Source of the DNA: Bradyrhizobium erythrophlei
GTDB lineage: Bacteria; Pseudomonadota; Alphaproteobacteria; Rhizobiales; Xanthobacteraceae
Direction: 5' to 3'
Assembly (NCBI GenBank): GCA_900129675.1
Contig: FSRD01000001.1
Coordinates: 3,399,501-3,463,500 of the forward strand
Length of the DNA stretch: 64,000 bases
Below are positions 60,738-64,000 of the stretch, piece by piece. Each line of letters begins with the position of its first letter. The stretch's first letter is position 1. The notes under the pieces were generated by a model, which ran no database searches, was not told the origin of the DNA, and saw only the letters and a list, made by a program, of their open reading frames with translations. A program made the position numbers and the translations under genes.

Positions 60738-61609
60738 ATGCCATTATTGTCCAATCCCGGCCGGCCCGGCGATGGTTACCTGCATTTCGTCACCTCGCCA
60801 CGCTGCTGGGCGCAGTGATCATAGGGGCCGCAGTGCTGATCGCGATTTTCGCACCCTATCTGACGCCGCATGATCCATTCGCTCAGGATCTCAACCAGCG
60901 CCTCATTCCTCCGGTGTGGATGGAAGGCAGCCAGCCGACGCATCTATTGGGCACGGATCAGATCGGCCGCGATTACCTGTCGCGCCTGATCTACGGCACG
61001 CGCATTTCCATGCTGATCGGCGTGCTCACCGTCATCACGTCCGGCGTCATTGGCATCACGCTGGGAATCATCGGCGGGTTTTATGGCGGGCGCACCGACG
61101 ACGTCGTAATGTTCCTGATCACCTGTCGCCTGTCGATCCCGCTGATTCTGGTGGCATTGACGGTAGTGGCGCTGGTTGGCAGTTCGCTTGCGGTGGTGAT
61201 TCTGACGCTCGGGCTGTTGCTGTGGGACCGGTTCGCCGTGGTGGCGCGTACCACCGCGATGCAGGTGCGCAACCTCGATTACATCGCCGCCGCCCAGGCC
61301 GCCGGTGCATCGCGCCTGCATATTCTGCTGCGCGAGGTGCTTCCCAATATCGCCAATCATTTGGTGGTGGTGGCAACGCTGGAAATGGCGCTGGCGATCC
61401 TGCTTGAAGCGGCCCTGTCATTTCTCGGACTGGGCGTGCCGCCGCCCTTGCCGAGCTGGGGGCTGATGATCGCCGAAGCCAAGGAATACATGTTCTTCAG
61501 CCCGTGGGTGATCATGACCCCCGGGGTCGCGCTGTTCGTGCTGGTGCTCGGCATCAACCTGCTGGGCGACGGGCTGCGCGACTTGCTCGGGGCGGATATG
61601 CGGCGATGA
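60734..61609 (+). CDS. ABC transporter permease, DppC type
   Basis: 291 residues. The N-terminal cytoplasmic tail, first helix and the DPFAQDLNQRLIPP loop, followed by HLLGTDQIGRDYLSRLIYGT, are the typical DppC motif. The C-terminal EAA loop is LDYIAAAQAAGASRLHILLR EVLPN, then LEAALSFLGLGVPPPLPSWG. It pairs with the DppB-type subunit. ATGA overlaps join it to dppB (60734) and to the first ATPase gene (61606). Confidence 0.9.
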   Translation: MNAIIVQSRPARRWLPAFRHLATLLGAVIIGAAVLIAIFAPYLTPHDPFAQDLNQRLIPPVWMEGSQPTHLLGTDQIGRDYLSRLIYGTRISMLIGVLTVITSGVIGITLGIIGGFYGGRTDDVVMFLITCRLSIPLILVALTVVALVGSSLAVVILTLGLLLWDRFAVVARTTAMQVRNLDYIAAAQAAGASRLHILLREVLPNIANHLVVVATLEMALAILLEAALSFLGLGVPPPLPSWGLMIAEAKEYMFFSPWVIMTPGVALFVLVLGINLLGDGLRDLLGADMRR

Positions 61610-62598
61610 CACCCGTCGTACCGGACCCGGTTCTCAGCGTCGCCAATCTGCGTGTCTCCTTCGGGCAGACCGAAGCCGTGCGGGGCGTGACGCTGGCGGT
61701 GGCGCGCGGCGAAACGCATTGCCTGGTCGGCGAGTCCGGCTGCGGCAAATCCGTTACCGCGCTGTCGATGATGAACCTGCTGCCGCGCCGGATCGCCCGC
61801 ACCGCCGATCACCTCCGCTTTCAGGGCCAGGATCTGCTGGGCATGTCGGAGCGCCAGACCGCACGGCTGCGCGGCGACAAGATGGCGATGATCTTCCAGG
61901 AACCGATGACGAGCCTGAACCCGGCCTATACGATCGGATCGCAGATGTCCGAGGTGTTCGAACGCCATCGTGGGGCGACACGGCGGCAGGCCATGGACAG
62001 GGCGGCCGAGTTGCTGGCGCGCGTGGGCATTACCGCTCCGGGAATGCGCCTCGGGCAATATCCCCATCAGCTCTCCGGCGGCCTGCGCCAGCGGGTGATG
62101 ATCGCCATGGCGCTGATGTGCGATCCTGAGTTGCTGATCGCCGACGAACCGACAACGGCTCTCGATGTGACGGTCCAGGCGCAGATCCTGCGGCTGCTGC
62201 AGAAGCTGCAGCAGGAGTTGGGACTGGCATTGCTGTTGATCACGCATGATCTCGGCGTGGTGGCGCGGATGGCGCAGCGTGTCTCGGTGATGTATGCGGG
62301 CGAGGTGGTCGAAACCGGCACGGTGGCCGAGGTGTTCGCCGCGCCCACGCACCCCTACACGCGCGGTCTGTTGGACTGCATTCCCGTGCCCGGCACGACG
62401 CAGACTGGCGAGCCGCTGGGCAACATTCCGGGCGTGGTACCTCGCATAGCGCCGGGCTTCGTGGGTTGCGGGTTTCGCGACCGCTGTACGTTGGCTACGC
62501 CGGAATGCGCCGAGAGCGTGCCGCTGCGCGACGCCGGCGGTGATCATTGCTATCTCTGCCGGCTGCCGCCGGATTGGAAGCGAGCTGCCGCGGCATGA
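61606..62598 (+). CDS. Oligopeptide/dipeptide ABC transporter ATPase, DppD type
   Basis: 330 residues from ATG 61606. Walker [20 protein letters not shown], the signature [20 protein letters not shown], Walker [17 protein letters not shown] and H-loop [15 protein letters not shown] are complete. The C-terminal oligo_HPY extension ([13 protein letters not shown] ... [14 protein letters not shown]) contains Cys residues that in relatives bind an iron-sulfur cluster. Overlaps dppC and the next ATPase gene by ATGA, so translation is coupled throughout. Confidence 0.9.
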   Translation: MTPVVPDPVLSVANLRVSFGQTEAVRGVTLAVARGETHCLVGESGCGKSVTALSMMNLLPRRIARTADHLRFQGQDLLGMSERQTARLRGDKMAMIFQEPMTSLNPAYTIGSQMSEVFERHRGATRRQAMDRAAELLARVGITAPGMRLGQYPHQLSGGLRQRVMIAMALMCDPELLIADEPTTALDVTVQAQILRLLQKLQQELGLALLLITHDLGVVARMAQRVSVMYAGEVVETGTVAEVFAAPTHPYTRGLLDCIPVPGTTQTGEPLGNIPGVVPRIAPGFVGCGFRDRCTLATPECAESVPLRDAGGDHCYLCRLPPDWKRAAAA

Positions 62599-63551
62599 CC
62601 CATGCGATCGAAGTTCGGAACGTGTACCGCGAATTCCAGCAGCGTCGCGGCATGGCGGGTGCCCATCGCCCGGTGCGCGCGGTGGACGGGGTGACGTTCT
62701 GGCTCGCGGCGGGCGATGTGCTGGGGGTGGTGGGCGAGTCCGGCTGCGGCAAGTCAACGCTTGCCCGTCTCATCATGGGCCTGCTGCCGCCAACCTCGGG
62801 CGAGATTCTGGTAGATGGACGCAGCCTGACCGGCATGGATCGGCGCGAACGTGCCCGACTGATCCAGCCCGTGTTTCAGGACCCGTACTCCTCGCTCAAC
62901 CCGCGCCAGCGCATTCGCGACATAGTCGGTCTGCCGCTGGCCTCCCAGGGCGATCTGCCGAAGGCGCAGCAGGCCGATCGCGTCATGGAGATGCTGGCGC
63001 GCGTTGGAATTTCCAGCGAGATGGCCGAGCGCATGCCGGGCCAGCTCTCCGGCGGCCAGCGGCAGCGTGTGGCCATCGCGCGGGCCCTCGTGCTGCACCC
63101 GCGCATCGTGGTGTGCGACGAGCCTACCAGCGCGCTGGATGTCTCCGTGCAGGCGCAGATTCTCAACCTGCTGGCGGAATTGCGGCGGGAGCTTGGACTG
63201 ACCTATCTTTTCATCAGCCACAACCTGGCGGTGGTGGAGCACATCGCCACCGAAGTGGCGGTGATGTACCTCGGCCGGATCGTCGAGCAGGCGCCGGCGC
63301 AGGAGCTGTTCCGCACCCCCATGCATCCCTACACGCAGGCGCTGCTGGCCTCCGTGCTGACACCGGATCCGGCTCTCGGCATTCCCGATGTCGGCCTGGG
63401 CGATGCCTACCCGGATCCCACCAATATCCCGCCGGGCTGTCGTTTCCACCCGCGTTGCCCGAGCGCATTGGCGAAATGCGCGGCTACGATGCCAGACAAC
63501 ATCCGCGAGGGTGGCCGTCTGGTCGAGTGTCTGCTGGCGATCCCGGCATAG
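62595..63551 (+). CDS. Oligopeptide/dipeptide ABC transporter ATPase, DppF type
   Basis: 318 residues from ATG 62595. Walker [21 protein letters not shown], signature [20 protein letters not shown], Walker [22 protein letters not shown]-loop [12 protein letters not shown], and the C-terminal oligo_HPY end [16 protein letters not shown] with [14 protein letters not shown]. It forms the ATPase heterodimer with DppD. The substrate class (peptide, opine, nickel) is not deducible. Its stop is 15 bases from the end of the convergent binding-protein gene. Confidence 0.9.
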   Translation: MTHAIEVRNVYREFQQRRGMAGAHRPVRAVDGVTFWLAAGDVLGVVGESGCGKSTLARLIMGLLPPTSGEILVDGRSLTGMDRRERARLIQPVFQDPYSSLNPRQRIRDIVGLPLASQGDLPKAQQADRVMEMLARVGISSEMAERMPGQLSGGQRQRVAIARALVLHPRIVVCDEPTSALDVSVQAQILNLLAELRRELGLTYLFISHNLAVVEHIATEVAVMYLGRIVEQAPAQELFRTPMHPYTQALLASVLTPDPALGIPDVGLGDAYPDPTNIPPGCRFHPRCPSALAKCAATMPDNIREGGRLVECLLAIPA

Positions 63552-63566
63552 AGCAGACGCCAGTCC

Positions 63567-64000
63567 CTATTTCCAGGTCGACAGATAGAAACGTGGCACA
63601 TCGTCCGGGAAGCCCTGGAAATTCAACTGCTTTGAAAATGCGACATAGCGGACGTCGCTGAACAGCGGCACGAAATCAACACGCTCCGTGGACAGGTGGA
63701 TCGCCTCGCTAAAGGCGTGGCGACGCAGCTCCGGATCGATGCTGGCCCCGGCCTGCTTCAGCAGGTTTTGCACATCGGCATCGCGCGCGTAGTCGTTCAA
63801 TCCGCCGCCGAGCCAATAGGGCATGAACGCCGAGGCATCGTTGACGGAATTGCTGCCCCAACTCCCCGAATACAGCGGTGCCTTGCCTGCTTCCGCCAGC
63901 TGGATGGCAGCGCCGATCTGGAGCTGCTGGATGCGCAGGTTGATGCCGACGGCCTTGAGATAATTCTGCAAGGCCGCGCCGACCTGCGGTGTTGCATAGG
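63567..64000 (-). CDS. Dipeptide/oligopeptide ABC transporter substrate-binding protein (C-terminal part, runs off window)
   Basis: About 144 residues of the 3' end; the gene extends past position 64000 and the frame is open to the edge (YATPQVGAALQNYLKAVGIN). Family V periplasmic binding protein (SBP_bac_5): ALQNYLKAVGINLRIQQLQI, then DPELRRHAFSEAIHLSTERV and DFVPLFSDVRYVAFSKQLNF are the typical C-terminal lobe. It lies 3' to 3' with the dpp-type ATPase, with only 15 bases between stops. It is probably the binding protein of the 59823-63551 transporter, although encoded on the other strand. No start is visible. Confidence 0.85.
   Translation of the reverse strand, partial: YATPQVGAALQNYLKAVGINLRIQQLQIGAAIQLAEAGKAPLYSGSWGSNSVNDASAFMPYWLGGGLNDYARDADVQNLLKQAGASIDPELRRHAFSEAIHLSTERVDFVPLFSDVRYVAFSKQLNFQGFPDDVPRFYLSTWK

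Noticed and set aside
61357..62757. 466-codon minus-strand frame across dppC/dppD
   Set aside because: Arg/Pro/His-rich shadow opposite well-conserved transporter genes.
1..64000. CRISPR arrays, intact tRNA/rRNA genes, insertion sequences, prophage
   Set aside because: No regularly spaced repeats, cloverleaf sequences, transposase or integrase motifs were found. The decayed duplicates must have arisen without a visible mobile element in this window.

Overview
The window looks like chromosomal DNA of a Bradyrhizobium-type alphaproteobacterium (Bradyrhizobium/Rhodopseudomonas/Afipia group). The evidence is high GC, ATGA-overlapped operons, paired dehydrogenase/oxidase genes, a phasin, a FtsZ with the alphaproteobacterial C-terminal peptide, and many small secreted or Cys-rich proteins of the kind seen mainly in Bradyrhizobium. 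I see no intact tRNA, rRNA, CRISPR array or transposase. The genus is an inference from protein families, not a measured placement.

Layout. 1-5.9 kb: a YtcJ-like amidohydrolase, a DoxX-like membrane protein and an exported tandem-VOC protein, then on the minus strand a small membrane protein, a type II NADH dehydrogenase and a small exported protein. 6.3-11.2 kb: cytochrome bo3-type quinol oxidase genes cyoE-A-B-C-D, with cyoE broken by one missing base. 11.6-14.3 kb: two small proteins and a tandem pair of acetoacetate-decarboxylase-like genes, the first with Arg where the Schiff-base Lys is expected. 14.6-17.7 kb: a FUSC/HlyD/DUF1656 efflux operon whose FUSC gene is frameshifted.

17.9-42.1 kb is the most unusual part. 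It is a 24-kb regulatory island built from STAND/AAA ATPases: an AraC regulator overlapping an OmpR-type winged-helix/NB-ARC/TPR protein, three more large or truncated paralogues plus a lone winged-helix fragment, a MalT-type LuxR regulator, a 2467-residue (pseudo)kinase/AAA/GAF/PAS/histidine kinase, a FixJ-type response regulator and a single-domain receiver. One paralogue has lost its TPR half by an internal in-frame deletion, and a LuxR-tail fossil beside it shows that a winged-helix/LuxR convergent module was duplicated and then decayed. 42.2-43.9 kb is poxB (quinone-linked pyruvate oxidase). Together with NDH-2 and the bo3 oxidase it makes a quinone-centred respiratory theme.

44-49.6 kb holds many small lineage-specific proteins, several present as decayed duplicates, and a phasin. 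49.0-51.9 kb is an extra ftsZ locus: a perfect TTAA-N7-TTAA CtrA-type site lies upstream of a coiled-coil gene on one side and another lies upstream of a helix-turn-helix/coiled-coil gene plus ftsZ on the other, which suggests cell-cycle control. 52.3-59.5 kb: a LysR regulator divergent from a branched-chain-type ABC transporter operon (SBP, livHMGF) that continues into a CnbZ-like aminomuconate deaminase and an aspartate-dehydrogenase-like gene, probably uptake and catabolism of an amino- or N-containing acid. 59.8-64 kb: a dppBCDF-type peptide/opine transporter operon, convergent with the 3' end of its likely binding-protein gene, which runs off the window.
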